A DNA stretch of 64,000 nt from contig CAKAKS010000001.1 in the NCBI GenBank assembly GCA_916700875.1, positions 10,789,741 through 10,853,740 of the forward strand. The letters run 5' to 3'. A program made the translations under genes and the position numbers. Under the pieces are notes generated by a model, which saw only the letters and a list, made by a program, of their open reading frames with translations, searched no databases and was not told the DNA's origin. This document shows positions 22,272 to 33,225 of this stretch, in pieces (the stretch's first letter is position 1; every line of letters starts with the position of its first letter). Origin of the DNA: Sebastes aleutianus (taxonomy: Eukaryota > Chordata > Actinopteri > Perciformes > Sebastidae).

Positions 22272-22540
22272 CAGTGGTTCCCAACCTGAGGGTCATGACC
22301 TGCACAAGGTGTCATAAGATAAATTTGGTGGGTCACGAGGTGAAGCAGAGAAAACATTCATACTTCATAAACTGTACACACCTCTGGTGATGAGGGGGTC
22401 ACAAATAGAGAGGCGAACCCCCTCCCGTTCTGGTGGACCCCATGGGACCATGGTGGTTCACTGGAAGAGGCGGGACTTCACCTCTCTATGGTTTGTTTTA
22501 AATGGTCACAACCAAATCAAAAAGGTTGGGAAACGCAGTT
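22272..22540 (+). mobile_element. short hAT-like MITE (CAGTGGTTCCCAACC end)
   Basis: The left end is CAGTGGTTCCCAACC and the right end contains GGTTGGGAAACGC, imperfect inverted repeats of a type common in vertebrate hAT MITEs. The interior has GGGTCACGAGG and GAGGGGGTCACA. The target duplication is not convincing, so the exact right limit is uncertain. It lies in the likely tapt1 3'UTR. Confidence 0.6.
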
Positions 22541-24271
22541 CTAAGCAGTCACACACTGACTATTCAGTCTGAAGTCGGTGCCTCAGTGGGACTACAGTAA
22601 GTGAAGCATTGCTTTACTTTCCGACATCATTTGATGTTGATGTACGAACGCAACTTTTAATTAGAGCCTTAAGTAGAGCCTTTCGTTTACACAGCCGACA
22701 GATAAAGTCATTCGCAGCACACACGCAGCCTAAAGGACCTTTCATGAAAGGAACCAGTCAGCGCGCGACATCAACAGAAGCTGCCGGTCAAATGCAGCTC
22801 AAAGTGCCGACACTAAATCTGCTGCTTCTACCAGCCGCTTCCAACAGCCAGACGTGTTTCAGAGGTCCATTTCAAAACTATGAACAAAGAAAACTGTGGT
22901 TAATAAAACATTGAAGATAATGTTAATTCTCCTCTTGCTTAGGGAACATTTTCCAAATCGCTTTATACAGAATATATTAGACTACAAATCATCTAATCTT
23001 TAGAAAAGAGTCATCACTTTGTCCCCCAAGGATTAACGTCACATTAATTAGCCGGAGTCATTTCAAGTCATTTCTTTCATTCTAAAGAATGTTTGCACTG
23101 ATGGACCGTATTGTCTTAAATACGACGGGTCACGTTTCTCATTCGACTCTCAAGTAATGATCTAATGTTTACATCGTAGAAAATAGAAGCAATATTTACA
23201 CAACAAAATGCCTTTTTTTTGCATGTGCGTTTTTACATTTTGTTGACTGGCCTTGTAAAATCATTTGCTATGATTAAAAAATGTACTTTTATTGCAATGA
23301 CAAAATCTATAAATGACATATCATCCAGATTTCATGTGTCACCCATGTATGTAATTGAGTGGAAAATATAATATATAATATTATTATTTTATCAGTTTTA
23401 CAATTAAATGTCGAGCCATAATGTTCAAGCAGCCAAATATTGAATTTGTGTAAGAACTCAATGACTTTTGTTATCTGATCCAAAGTGGTTAATAATGGTA
23501 CGTTGTGCAGCACATTATACTTTGTGCCGTCTTTACAAGGATAAACTTTGCATACAGGTATTTTACAGCAGCCGCTCTGTGCAGCGAGCTGAGTAGTTTT
23601 AGCAGAATTATATAGACAAATACATTACTTGTACAAGATATAATTATTGGGGGTTCAAATCAAACTAAATGCTGGTAAATTTTAACATAATCTACGACAG
23701 AAATCACTTCTCTTTGAGTTACATTTTCTTCACTCTTAATTTGTTTGCTTGTCTGCCTTGTTAATCACACATATAACACAGTAATATATTTTAAAGATTT
23801 TTTTCAAACAAGCTGTGATGATGTAAAGTGGAGCCTCATAATTTACTTTAAGTAGAAAGAAGATGTATATAAGAATGTAAACACATCTACAGTTTGATTC
23901 TGTTTTAAAAGGTTGTTTATATTGTTCATTGTAATAAGGAAGATTGTTCTATTTTTGGAGCTGCAAGTTGTGATATGATAATATTTTATGCGCATGAAAT
24001 CTGACTCTCCTCAGTCCTTCATGTGGTTTTAGGAAATGTCTCGTCTCCACTGGCCTGAGCTCAGTCTTGTTGTGGTCTGTCCGGCTCACCGGTCCAAGTC
24101 CGGACAGGAGATCAACCTGAACCTGATTGGAGCACAACTGGACTCAACCAAGCTAACGGAGACGAGGCAAACGTGTTCGATGGTCCAGTACACTGCCTGC
24201 TTTGTTGCTTCATTTTGGTTCCTTATTTAATTCCTACCTCGATATTGTATGAAAATGACCCCTTTTGGATT

Positions 24272-24277
24272 AATAAA
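24272..24277 (+). promoter_or_regulatory. distal AATAAA candidate poly(A) signal
   Basis: AATAAAAGTTTGTTTCTT followed by TGTGTTGTTTT: a canonical hexamer with a GT/T-rich downstream element. It is the better of the two candidates for the tapt1 transcript end. Confidence 0.5.
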
Positions 24278-24611
24278 AGTTTGTTTCTTAAATGTGTTGT
24301 TTTAATGTAACGATAACAATCATTAGAAGATATTTGTCTGTCCTACGTGTTGCCTTTTCATCTCTTTGTTTAGGATTTATTTTGAGCTTCAGACTTCGTG
24401 ATGTTTGAGTCAGCTTCCTGATTTTGGAGACACGATGAGACAAACTTCCTACAGATGTGAAACTAAAGTTTAATTTAACCACAGTGTCAGTACGTTTAAT
24501 TCACTTCCCCAGCTGCAGTTTCAGGGATTAGTCAGGGTCATTTGTCTGGATCCTCAACATACATGTTTCTTATTCTCAGGTCTGGACAGCTGTAAAGAAT
24601 TTGGAAACTAC

Positions 24612-25212
24612 TAGGGCTGTCAATCGATTAAAATATTTAATCGCGATTAATCGCATGATTGTCCAGTTAATCGCAATTATTTTTTTAATTTTAAAATGTA
24701 ACTTAAATGGACATTTGTCAAGTATTTAATACTCTAATTAAATGTATGTATATATTTATTATTGGAAATAAATTAACAACACAAAACAATGAAAAATATT
24801 GTTCAGAAACCCTCACAGGTACTGCATTTAGCATAAAAAATATGCTCAAATCATAACATGTAAACTGCAGCCCAACAGACAACAGCTGTCAGTGTGTCAG
24901 TGTGCTGACTTGACTATGACTTGCCCCAAACTGCACGTGATTATCATAAAGTGGGCATGTCTGTAAAGGGGAGACTCGTGGGTACCCATAGAACCCATTT
25001 TCATTCACATATCTTGAGGTCAGAGGTCAACGGACCCCTTTCGAAATGGCCATGTCAGTTTTTCCTCGCCAAAATTTTGCGTAAGTTTTCGAGCGTTATT
25101 TAGCCTCCTTCACGCTTCTTTAAAAAGGAACCCACTACAACCTCCAAAAGATAGATTGCGTTAAATAAATTAGTGGTGTTAAAACGAATTTGCGTTAACT
25201 TTGGCAGCCCTA
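24612..25212 (+). mobile_element. complete TAGGGCTG hAT-like MITE with perfect 8-bp TSD
   Basis: A 601-bp element starting TAGGGCTGTCAATCGATTAA and ending GCGTTAACTTTGGCAGCCCTA-type text. The terminal inverted repeats TAGGGCTGTCAA/TAGGGCTGCCAA differ at one position. Identical octamers GAAACTAC flank it (24604-24611 and 25213-25220), as expected for hAT transposition. There is no transposase, so it is non-autonomous. This is the reference copy for the fragments at 8620, 11237, 26012, 38027 and 60521. Confidence 0.85.
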
Positions 25213-26011
25213 GAAACTACTACATAGAAAACTACAAAATGTAATTTAGTCCAGGTGAAAACAGATATGCCTGTGTTCAGTAGTTTAATCCCCATAGCCT
25301 AGTCTGCCCGCACAGTCCATCATTTAGTAGTGCACAAAAACAATTGTGATTTTTGTGATATGGTTAAGTGGACATTGAGGTTGGGATTGTTTCACTTAAA
25401 CTAAATTATAAATATAAAAATATTTCTTGCTTTTGGAAGCATATCAAATACAGGAGTAAAGCTCTTGATACTGATAACAGGAGAGCAAAGAGGAGCTTTT
25501 ATTTATCACTGCCAGTAAGTCCAGGTTTAAACCATCTATGAGCTCACCTGTCCTGAGACTGAGCACCACACTATCTGCTGAGGAGTTAAGGTCAGGTGAA
25601 GTAAATCTGCAGCAGACATTCTTAAAGGTCTAATCTCCTTATAACTGCTGAAGACTGAGACGAGCTTCAGCTCTGTCAAAGCTAACGGGAAGTTGTCTCG
25701 GGACGTGACGACAGCAGTAGTAGTAGTACTTGTACAGAGTCCAGTACGTCAGACAGACCTTGAGGATGATATGATGGTAAATTCTGACACAGGGCTTAAA
25801 GAGAGAGCTCACTTCAAAAAGATAAATTGACGGGACTAAAAAGGTGACATGAAATAAACGACAAGGAGGAGGACAGTGCAATATCAGAAGCGTACACAGG
25901 ACTAATTAGGAAACCAGGAAAATAAATGAATTCCTGTAAGTATGGATTAATTTTTAAAGCAATATGAGGAAGGAGAACTGGCATTTCTGGATTTTACATT
26001 TATATTTTCAC

Positions 26012-26660
26012 TAGGGGCTGTCAAAGTTAAAGCGATAATAAAGCATTAACGCAAATTCATTTTGACGGCACTAATTTCTTTAACGCATTAACGCAACTTG
26101 CGATTTTTAATTAATCTCTTACAAATCCGTCGGGCGCAGACACTTTTCGATCTTTCTGAGGTTGTAGCGGGTTCAGTTTTAAAGCTAGCATGAAGATCGT
26201 ACCAGCTTGTTGTGCGAAGGAGGCTAAATTGTGACGTGGAAAAACTGTCATGGCCATTTTCAAAGGGGTCCCTTGACCTCTGACCTCAAGATATGTGAAT
26301 GAAAATGGGTTCTACGGGTACCCACGAGTCTCCCCTTTACAGACATGCCCACTTTATGATAATCACATGCACACTGCAGCACAGTGACACACTGACAGCT
26401 GTTGTCTGTTGGGCTTGAGTTTGCCATGTTGTGATTTGAGCATATTTTTTATGCTAAATGCAGTACCTGTGAGGGTTTCTGGACAATATTTGTCAATGTT
26501 ATGTGTTGTTAATTCATTTCCAGTAATAAATATATACATACTTTTGCCGAAAGCAGCATATTTGTCCTCTCCCATGTTGATAAGAGTATTAAAAACTTGA
26601 CAAATCTCCCTTTAAGGTACATTATGAACAGATAAAAAATGTGCGATTAATTGCTACATA
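26012..26660 (-). mobile_element. TAGGGCTG-family MITE, one end lost
   Basis: Opposite orientation to 24612. It begins TAGGGGCTGTCAAAGTTAA, runs through GGGTACCCACGAGTCTCCCC and GTGAGGGTTTCTGGACAATA, and ends near GTGCGATTAATTGC without the final inverted repeat. No target duplication remains. Confidence 0.75.
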
Positions 26661-26708
26661 TGTTTCACATTCAGATTTCTTTTTGGTTCAACTGACAGAA
26701 GAAGTCCT

Positions 26709-27616
26709 GGTAACACTTTATAACACAGGGTTACACAATTTACAGAGTAAATGTGTTGTATGAATTATGTACCAATATGATATTGTACTTGCCGGTTCCT
26801 ATGGCTACTTCAACTGTAGGTACAGAGGAAGAAATCAAGATTATGGAGAACAAGGGAGCTACAACTGGGCATTTTAGAGGAAAGGATATAAATAAATAAA
26901 ATAAATTGTACTCTATTTATTATTAATATTTGTAAATATTGGATACCTTTGGGGTACAGTACTGGGAAACAAAAGCCTATGATAACTGTACATAATTACT
27001 TGATAGGTTCTGCAGAATATCAGTTTTGTTAACGCCATTTATGTTTTGTTTTCCAGTAGTGTTTCCTGTAAATCAGTGATTTCTCAAAGTGGGGTTCATG
27101 GCTCTCGGCCCGGAGGTCTGTGAAAAGGTTTTCAGATTCATTCATTTAAATTATCATGATAAAATGTGTATGTTTTTACAAAAGGCTTCATAATCCAATG
27201 AATAATATTTTTATTTTTTTTAAATCTACAGTATACAAATTCAAAGATTACTTTCTAATCTAACAAATCTATAACTCGTAGAATCTGCAAATATGTTTTA
27301 TACATGTCTAATATTGTTCTAATACATTTCTCTTGTGTTGTACTTTCACATAACTAAGACGATAGAAGTGTTAAAGATAATCTCAGGGAGCATACATGAG
27401 CGGGTCCCCGGTATATCCTTGGCTGAAAAACAATTGCAAACCTCTGCTGTACGTAACCAGTATTTACAAAAATATTTAAAGTACAATTTATTTCTCCTTT
27501 CTTCCATAATGCCTGTTTGTTACGCCCCTTGTTCCCCATAGTCGAGTTTTTATTGGTACCTGATTCATACAATGAAATCACACTATAAATCGCAGGCTGT
27601 TTTATAAAGTGTTACC
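26709..27616. mobile_element. 908-bp MITE-like element (GGTAACACTTTATAA ends)
   Basis: Terminal inverted repeats GGTAACACTTTATAA and TTATAAAGTGTTACC are perfect over 15 bp. The flanking octamers GAAGTCCT (26701-26708) and AAAGTCCT (27617-27624) agree at seven of eight positions. This fits a hAT-type insertion. The interior has no long coding frame. Near 27071 a TCAGTGATTTCTCAAAGTGG segment resembles the start of another MITE type, so the element may itself carry a nested insertion. Confidence 0.7.
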
Positions 27617-27867
27617 AAAGTCCTCATCCAATCACATTCATTTCCTCCTTCAGTAAATGACTAAAGTGTCTGTCCAGCTAAAAGTCCCATCTGCCCCTCT
27701 GCAGGTCTAATGACAGTGTGTGTGATCAGTGAATAAAGGTTGCTCACAATCACTGATCAAAGGTTTACAAACAGGAGCCTCTCTTGTCTCCAGGAGCCAG
27801 GGGGCCCCCTGAACTCCGCGGAGAGGACAACGATGTTATTGTGTAAAGAGACAGAAGCAGAGCTCAC

Positions 27868-27976
27868 CTGATCGCTGCTCCACCAATCACATCTCCCCTC
27901 CGGGCTGAGCTCCAGGTATCCGCTGTCTGCCCTCTAGGGTGGAAACGGGGTCAAAGGTCGGGAAGACAGAGAGCAC
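27868..27976 (-). other. candidate 3' coding exon of an unidentified antisense gene
   Basis: Read on the minus strand: a strong acceptor (CTTTCCATCTCTTCTGCCAACAG) and a good donor (CAG|GTGAGC) bound 109 nt. In phase 0, which is the phase delivered by the candidate exon at 48606-48690, it encodes VLSVFPTFDPVSTLEGRQRI then PGAQPGGEM and TGA, sixteen bases before the donor. The other two frames also hit stops. If real, it is the last coding exon with a spliced 3'UTR. I do not recognise the protein. The alternative is a non-coding antisense RNA or chance splice-like sites. Confidence 0.4.
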
Positions 27977-28017
27977 CTGTTGGCAGAAGAGATGGAAAGT
28001 TAGTTGAAGGACGTGTT

Positions 28018-28158
28018 TTAGAAAGTGAAATACAGTAAAGTACAAGATGTACTGCATAGTTTTATAAAGTAACAGCTGTCAGATTAATGTAGCAGAGTAA
28101 AAAGTACATAATTTCCTTCTGAGATGGAGTGAAGTAGAAGTGGTACAGTGATAAAGTA
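28018..28158 (-). repeat. reverse fragment of the CAGTGGTGG element
   Basis: Text such as GCAGAGTAAAAAGTACATAA and GGAGTGAAGTAGAAG is the reverse-orientation interior of the element at 849-1324. It abuts the forward copy that starts at 28159, giving a head-to-head pair. Confidence 0.5.
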
Positions 28159-29276
28159 CAGGTGGTGGAAAGTAACAAAGTACATTTACTCAAGAACTTA
28201 AGTACATTTTCTAAGGTAGTTTCTGGCCATTTTGTGCTACTTTATACTTCACTACATTTCAGATGGAAATATTGTACTTGTATCTGACAGTTGTTACAGG
28301 TTACTTTGCAGATTTAGGTTTTATATATATATAAAACATCATCATCTTATACAAATACTATATGTTTTTTTATATAATATCTATAAAGAACAGTAAGCTG
28401 AATTATATTTATCTCCACCTCGATCATGCTGCCCAAATGTTAATACATTAGTGATACTAATAATGTAAGGGATAATGTACAGCAAGCCGGTCATTGTTGT
28501 GAAATAAACCCCGACAGGGCGATGCAGACCCTGACGCTAAGCCCTCGCAAAGTTGTGGTAAAGTACACGACTTTGTTGGATACTCTATTCTGATTGGTCA
28601 ATCACAGCGTTCTACGGTCTGTTATTTCTTTATAACAGACCGTTGCTATGCACAGCAGACCGTTGCTATGGGCGCAGTTCTGTTGTCGGACTCTGGCGGA
28701 CCATTTCTGTGGCAAATTATTGATATGTTTAGATATATTTTCTTTACTTCTGTACTGTTTTTGTATGTATTTCATTGTTTTTATTGGATTGTTTTCCACT
28801 GTTTGGTTAGGTTTTTCTGCACATTTTGTGTAATTCTTGACCTCTCCTGACACATTTCTTGTTTTGTTTTTTTATTGACTGGATTTTGTGCAGTTTTATA
28901 TATGTACAAATAAATAAATAAATAACATTTCTTAAGTAAATAGGCGTGTAATAAGCAGGATAATGTACAGCTACCAGGTCATTGTTGTGAAATAAACCCC
29001 TTTAGGGCGATGCAAGACCTCCGCTTCGCGTTGGGGTGCCGCATCGTCCCTGTCAGGGTTTATTTCACAACAATGACCTGCTATAGCTGTACATTATCCC
29101 TTAAACATATATTCTGTCTGCATAATGAGTAATTACTTTTGATACTTCTTTTGGTAATACTTTGATACTTTTACTTGCATATCATTTTGAATGGAGGACT
29201 TTAACTTGTCATGGAGTATTTATACAGGGTGGTATTGTGACTGAAATACAAGATCTGAATACTTCTTTCACCATAA
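28159..29276 (+). mobile_element. CAGTGGTGG-type MITE split by a nested insertion
   Basis: Left part CAGGTGGTGGAAAGTAAC, right part GAATACTTCTTTCACCA, both matching the 849-1324 element with mutated termini. About 630 bp of foreign sequence (28469-29100) interrupts it, so the CAGTGGTGG element is the older insertion. Confidence 0.65.
28469..29100. mobile_element. 632-bp foldback element with terminal hairpin, TTAA at one side
   Basis: Ends are GGGATAATGTACAGC and GCTGTACATTATCCC, perfect 15-bp inverted repeats. TTAA follows at 29101-29104, and GTAA (TTAA with one change) precedes at 28465-28468. The left ~75 bp occur again at 28959-29020, directly facing their own reverse complement at 29034-29099. 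This makes a hairpin with ~62-nt arms and a ~13-nt loop. A CAGACCGTTGCTATG motif is repeated in tandem near 28637 and 28656. It is likely a piggyBac-type non-autonomous element, inferred from the TTAA only. Confidence 0.65.
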
Positions 29277-29359
29277 CTTATGTCCAGTAGGTAAATGTAG
29301 CCTGGTGTTCCATCACTCCCTGTTTTCTTTCAAGATCTCTATCAGATATTGAAATACAA

Positions 29360-29845
29360 GACGCTCCTATATTCCCTGAGCTCCAGCCTCCTCTCCTCCT
29401 CTCCCCGGCAGGAGGAGCAGTTCCCTCTGGACCAGTCTGTTGTACATGTGACGGAGACGCGCACCCTCTTCCTCCTCCTCCTCTTCCTCCGTGACGCAGC
29501 GCAGCTCCGTGCGCACAGATGCTGGAGTGGAAGCGACAGGCGCGCTCATCTCGGTTGGGACTGAAACGCATCGAAGACTGGAGGAAGAGAAGATCAACCC
29601 GGTTTGTGTCTGTCCGTCAGGAGCCTCAGACCACCGCGGAACGATGCTCACAACGAGTCTCTCAACGAGTCTCTCAACGAGTCTCTCCGCGGGCAGCAGG
29701 ACTTAAACAAGCTGCGGTCCATCCATCTGGACACTTTTTACTCTTCCTCCCTCTCTGATAAGAATCCAGGCAGTTCATCTTCCAGCTTTACTCTCCTCTT
29801 TGAGGTGTTTCTAACCCCCCAGTTTGGGTTTCATCTCAGCTCACG
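29360..29845 (+). promoter_or_regulatory. prom1 promoter/5'UTR region, GC-rich
   Basis: Compared with the AT-rich surroundings this stretch is rich in G, C and CpG and carries C/T-rich tracts (CCTCTTCCTCCTCCTCCTC) and a CGTGACGCAGCGC motif resembling a CRE/AP-1-type site. It runs straight into the prom1 start codon, so it should contain at least one transcription start and 5'UTR. The exact start and any further upstream non-coding exon cannot be fixed. Overlapping open frames on both strands are composition artefacts. Confidence 0.5.
29651..29686 (+). repeat. three tandem CAACGAGTCTCT units in prom1 leader
   Basis: Three exact 12-bp direct repeats about 160 bp upstream of the prom1 ATG, in the probable 5'UTR. 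Because the unit is a multiple of three they look protein-like in the overlapping frames, but no protein match is recognised. Confidence 0.9.
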
Positions 29846-30080
29846 ATGTGGAAGACCTGCTGGATCCTGATGCTGTGGGTGTTTCTGGCGTCCGGAGAAC
29901 TCGAGCAAGACACCACAGAGCAGCTACGGAGACTCCCACCACCGGGAAAGTTGGATTTCGGTTATGTGCCTGCGGGAGTTTACGAGACTCTGGCCCATTA
30001 CGAACCGGGACCCATAGGGATCCTGTTCCACATGGTGCACGCGTTTCTGTATGTGGTGCAGCCCAACGCTTTCCCACAAG
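29846..30080 (+). CDS. prom1 first coding exon (prominin-1/CD133)
   Basis: Starts at ATG 29846 in the context CTCACGATGTGG and ends at CAAG|GTAAGA with a split codon. It encodes 78 residues. MWKTCWILMLWVFLASGE is a typical cleavable signal peptide. After a polar N-terminal stretch comes the prominin hallmark GPIGILFHMVHAFLYVVQPN and AFPQ, equivalent to GPIGILFELVHIFLYVVQP in human PROM1. Prominins are five-pass membrane glycoproteins with two large extracellular loops. They concentrate in plasma-membrane protrusions and photoreceptor disc rims and bind cholesterol. Only the N-terminal extracellular part is encoded here. Position and orientation downstream of tapt1 match the vertebrate gene order. 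The a/b paralogue is undetermined. Confidence 0.95.
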
Positions 30081-32210
30081 GTAAGAATGATGCTCATCAA
30101 GTCTCACACAGTGCAACAGAGAGATGATGATCTGGCACAGGCTGACATTCTAGGGAATTGTGAAGAGGCACTTTAGGAAACATTAAATTGGTCTGATGAA
30201 CTATTACTACAGACTATTATCTATCTTGGTATGTAGAATTTACCACTGAGATCTGCATTATGCATGAAAAGAAATGTACTCCTGTGTTCATTCAACTGGT
30301 TTGATTACCTGCTGTTTAAAACCAAAGTATGAAGTCACAGATTTGAGATACAGAATATTTCTATATCACTAGCCTTTGTGTATCTTTTGGGAGCAAGAGA
30401 TAAGACATATAATTTGACAAACAATATTTATTAGTGTGTTTTTTTCTCTGTCAGTCAAGTCAACTTAGTTTAATTTCTATTGCCCAAAAACAAAAAAAAG
30501 CTTGCCTCAAAGGGCGTTAAAATCTGTACAAAATACGACATCTTCGAATTGGATAAGTAAAAACTAAAAAGGAAGAACAGAAAATGGATCCCTTTTCCTC
30601 TGCAGAGGTTGTATTGCCTTTTGGATTTAGGAGAGTGGATCTTATGGGACTGGTTCGTTTTGGGAATATTACGCACCCAAGATCAACCAGTCAAATCTAC
30701 ATTTTTTACTGGGTCTCTACTCAGTTGTGCCAAAACTCAGCGTGCAAAGCTGTTTGAATTAGTTTTCATGAGTGATTGTGAATCAACAGCTCCCCTTTTA
30801 ACTGATGATATCCGACTCTCCCTTGAAAATGTGTCCACTCTGTAGATTTGCAGCCCATTCTGTGCGTCATGTTTCTCCACTGCGCGTTTTGATTTGCGCG
30901 CAGAGCTGACAGCCCCTCATGAAGGTGGCGTTTTGTGCCTGCGGTGCACTTTATGTCAGGATAATTACAATTAATGAGCCTCTCTTGGCTGACAGCATCA
31001 CGTGCTCCTCAAGCGGCCGGTTTTATGCACCATTTTTTGCCCTGAGTGAGTAAGTGAATGTTTGTCCCAGACACCACCATCAGCGCGCGTGGCTCTACAT
31101 TTAGGGCCTAATACAATTAGAGCTGACTGCTTAGCCATACACACATGAGGTGTGTGTGTTTAATTGGGTCGTGGATGCTGAAAAGATGCGACCAACCCTC
31201 TCCTCCATGCGTCACAGCCGGTGTCCATACTCCGTCGGAACATTTTGCAGATTAGCAGCAGCTCTCTGAGTCACCTTGTTAATTGGGTAATCCCATAAGC
31301 CCCCTGCTCCATATGTTGTTGGCCTTTTAGATTCCAGTTTGTCACCAGTACTCGGGGGCCTAATCCTATATATGGAGCAGACCACTGCCCAGTGAAGTGG
31401 ATTCATTCATGGGTGCAGCCGCCACAAGATGCAAATCATGTGGAAATTGTTGGTTTGAACACAGACTCTTGCTCGTCTGTAGTTTTGTCGTTTTGATTAG
31501 AAAGCCCCGGGGGGATTCATTATTATTTTTGGGTTCATCAAAATCTAGATGGCGTAAGCAAAGGCCATCTGCTTATTAATAGCAACAGTGCATGCCTGGA
31601 TATTTAGCACAGTGCATCCAGAGATCTGTCAGGCCTGATTTGATGAATACAGGCTGGTTTGCAGCAAACCTTTGGGGACTTGCAGAGCTCGTCATTTCTT
31701 TAACAACATTGCTACAGGAAGTCCCGTTTGTCTGGGGAAAATAACTTGGAGTTACATTCAAATCTTTAAGACAAGGGAAGAAAAGAATCCGCGAATAGTT
31801 TCCACTCCGGTGGTTTGTGACTGGAGGTGGTGCAGATGTCATAGTGGAGCTCTGTGTATAGGATGGGTTGGATGTGGGTGTCTCTTCACTTCAGCCTGTG
31901 GTAAACGTCAGCGTTAGCCTTCTTCCAGCAGACATTTAAAAAGAATGAATCACTGAATCCTCGAGGAAACAACGGCAAAAAAATGTCTTTCCTAACAAGT
32001 GCTGTTCATCTTTGTAGTCAGTTGTTCTTCAAAGGGACAGTTCGTCACAAAATGGTGTATGGACTCAGTAGCAACGTCTCTTTCCGAGTAGTGATTGAAA
32101 TGCACAGATCTCACTGTGAACAGATCATCTTTTTGGAGCAGATAGCCGGTTGACAGACGTTCACATGGAAGTCTGCATTATTGTGATTTTCGGGCCACAA
32201 CTTAGTTTCT

Positions 32211-32341
32211 AGGGGTGGGCGAAAAATAAATTCTCCTATGTATCGCAATTGTTTTTTATGATTTTGAAATAGATTTTTTAATGCCAGAATCAATATATTT
32301 GGTTCATTTGAGTCTATGCAGAGGTAAAAGGAAGTTATCAC
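32211..32341 (+). repeat. AGGGGTGGGCGA-type repeat fragment
   Basis: AGGGGTGGGCGAAAAATAAA followed by ATCGCAATTG and ATTTTGAAATAGA text resembles the terminus of a common teleost MITE. No second terminus was found. Confidence 0.35.
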
Positions 32342-32734
32342 TTCATATCTGTCCTCATATCTGTTCCGTATCCGTCACCAAAACAAACCGCGGAAGGAGA
32401 AAGTAGAAAACGGCGGACGGTCCGCGTGGATACGACCTGCACCCTCACATGTTAAATCCAAAGTGGTAAACACTACACATACAGTAAAGTATGGAGACAC
32501 TTTGGGTTTCACACATTGTCAGGAGAAGCAGAGCTAGACATCATGACTAAAGCTGCATGCTAACTCTGTCATGAACGTGCGGTCAAGCGAGTCGTCACTC
32601 GCATTTCTGTGGTCAAATCAGCCGACGCCACAACTATTTTCATTATCATTTAGTCTATAAAATGTCAGAAAATAATGAAAAATGCCAATCAAAACATCCC
32701 AGGGTGACATCTCAGGTGGACTGTTCTATTCAAC

Positions 32735-33225
32735 CAACACGAGAGGGTGGACTTAAGTACAACCGAACACTGAATAAGACATTTTTAGGCGACCAAAAAG
32801 GTTATAATTAACTTTCCTGAACTGAAAACACACTGTGAAAGGGTTAAAGTTGTAAGACAAAAACACAGACAACTCCCGCCGTGGTAACGACCTGTCAATC
32901 ACAAGGTAGCCACGCCCTAAAGCATACCCTGCTTTGTGGTCTATTTGACTCTAAATGGGATCATAATTTACTAAATGAACATCATGCTGTATTGAAGAAG
33001 ACTTGAAACTATTGATTGAGACCATAAACTCATGTTCACAATGTTTACTGAGGTAATAAATCAGGTGAGAAGTAGGCTCATTTTCTCATAGACTTCTATA
33101 CAATCAGACTTCTTTTTGCAACCAGAGGAGTCGCCCCCTGCTGGCTGTTAGAGAGAATGAACTTTAAGGCAATTCCACATTGGCTTCCCTCCAGACTCAG
33201 AGGTTGCCGCCTGCAGAAAACTTAA
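32735..33225 (+). repeat. dispersed repeat family R1, copy 1
   Basis: Shares a long colinear text with 34526-34815 and 52523-53110: AAGGTAGCCACGCCCTAAAG, GGTCTATTTGACTCTAAATG, GAACATCATGCTGTATTGAA, CAATGTTTACTGAGGTAATA and GAGTCGCCCCCTGCTGGCTG. No protein frame. The class (SINE or MITE) is undetermined. Confidence 0.75.

Larger units (their letters stand above)
21618..24290 (+). other. tapt1 3'UTR (extent inferred)
   Basis: The non-coding stretch after the tapt1 stop. Two candidate polyadenylation signals, at 22109 and 24272, give 3'UTRs of about 0.5 or 2.7 kb. The longer form would include a MITE (22272-22540) and a 22-T run (22149-22170). The open frames at 22.4-22.9 kb and near 24.0 kb have no recognisable protein content. 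Confidence 0.5.
24291..29359. other. intergenic region between tapt1 and prom1
   Basis: No + strand coding sequence was recognised. It is dominated by DNA-transposon relatives (24612-25212, 26012-26660, 26709-27616, 28018-29276), plus one strong exon-like segment on the minus strand (27868-27976). I see nothing specific in 24300-24600, 25220-26000 or 27630-27860. Confidence 0.7.

Noticed and set aside
25545..25580. Minus-strand donor-like site (GACAG|GTGAGC) as a 3'UTR exon of the antisense candidate
   Set aside because: The possible acceptor is weak and too close; no coding or polyadenylation context supports it.
29278..29758. Several overlapping frames of 70-97 codons on both strands near the prom1 start
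   Set aside because: GC-rich composition and tandem repeats create long frames on both strands; none has family similarity or fits prominin.
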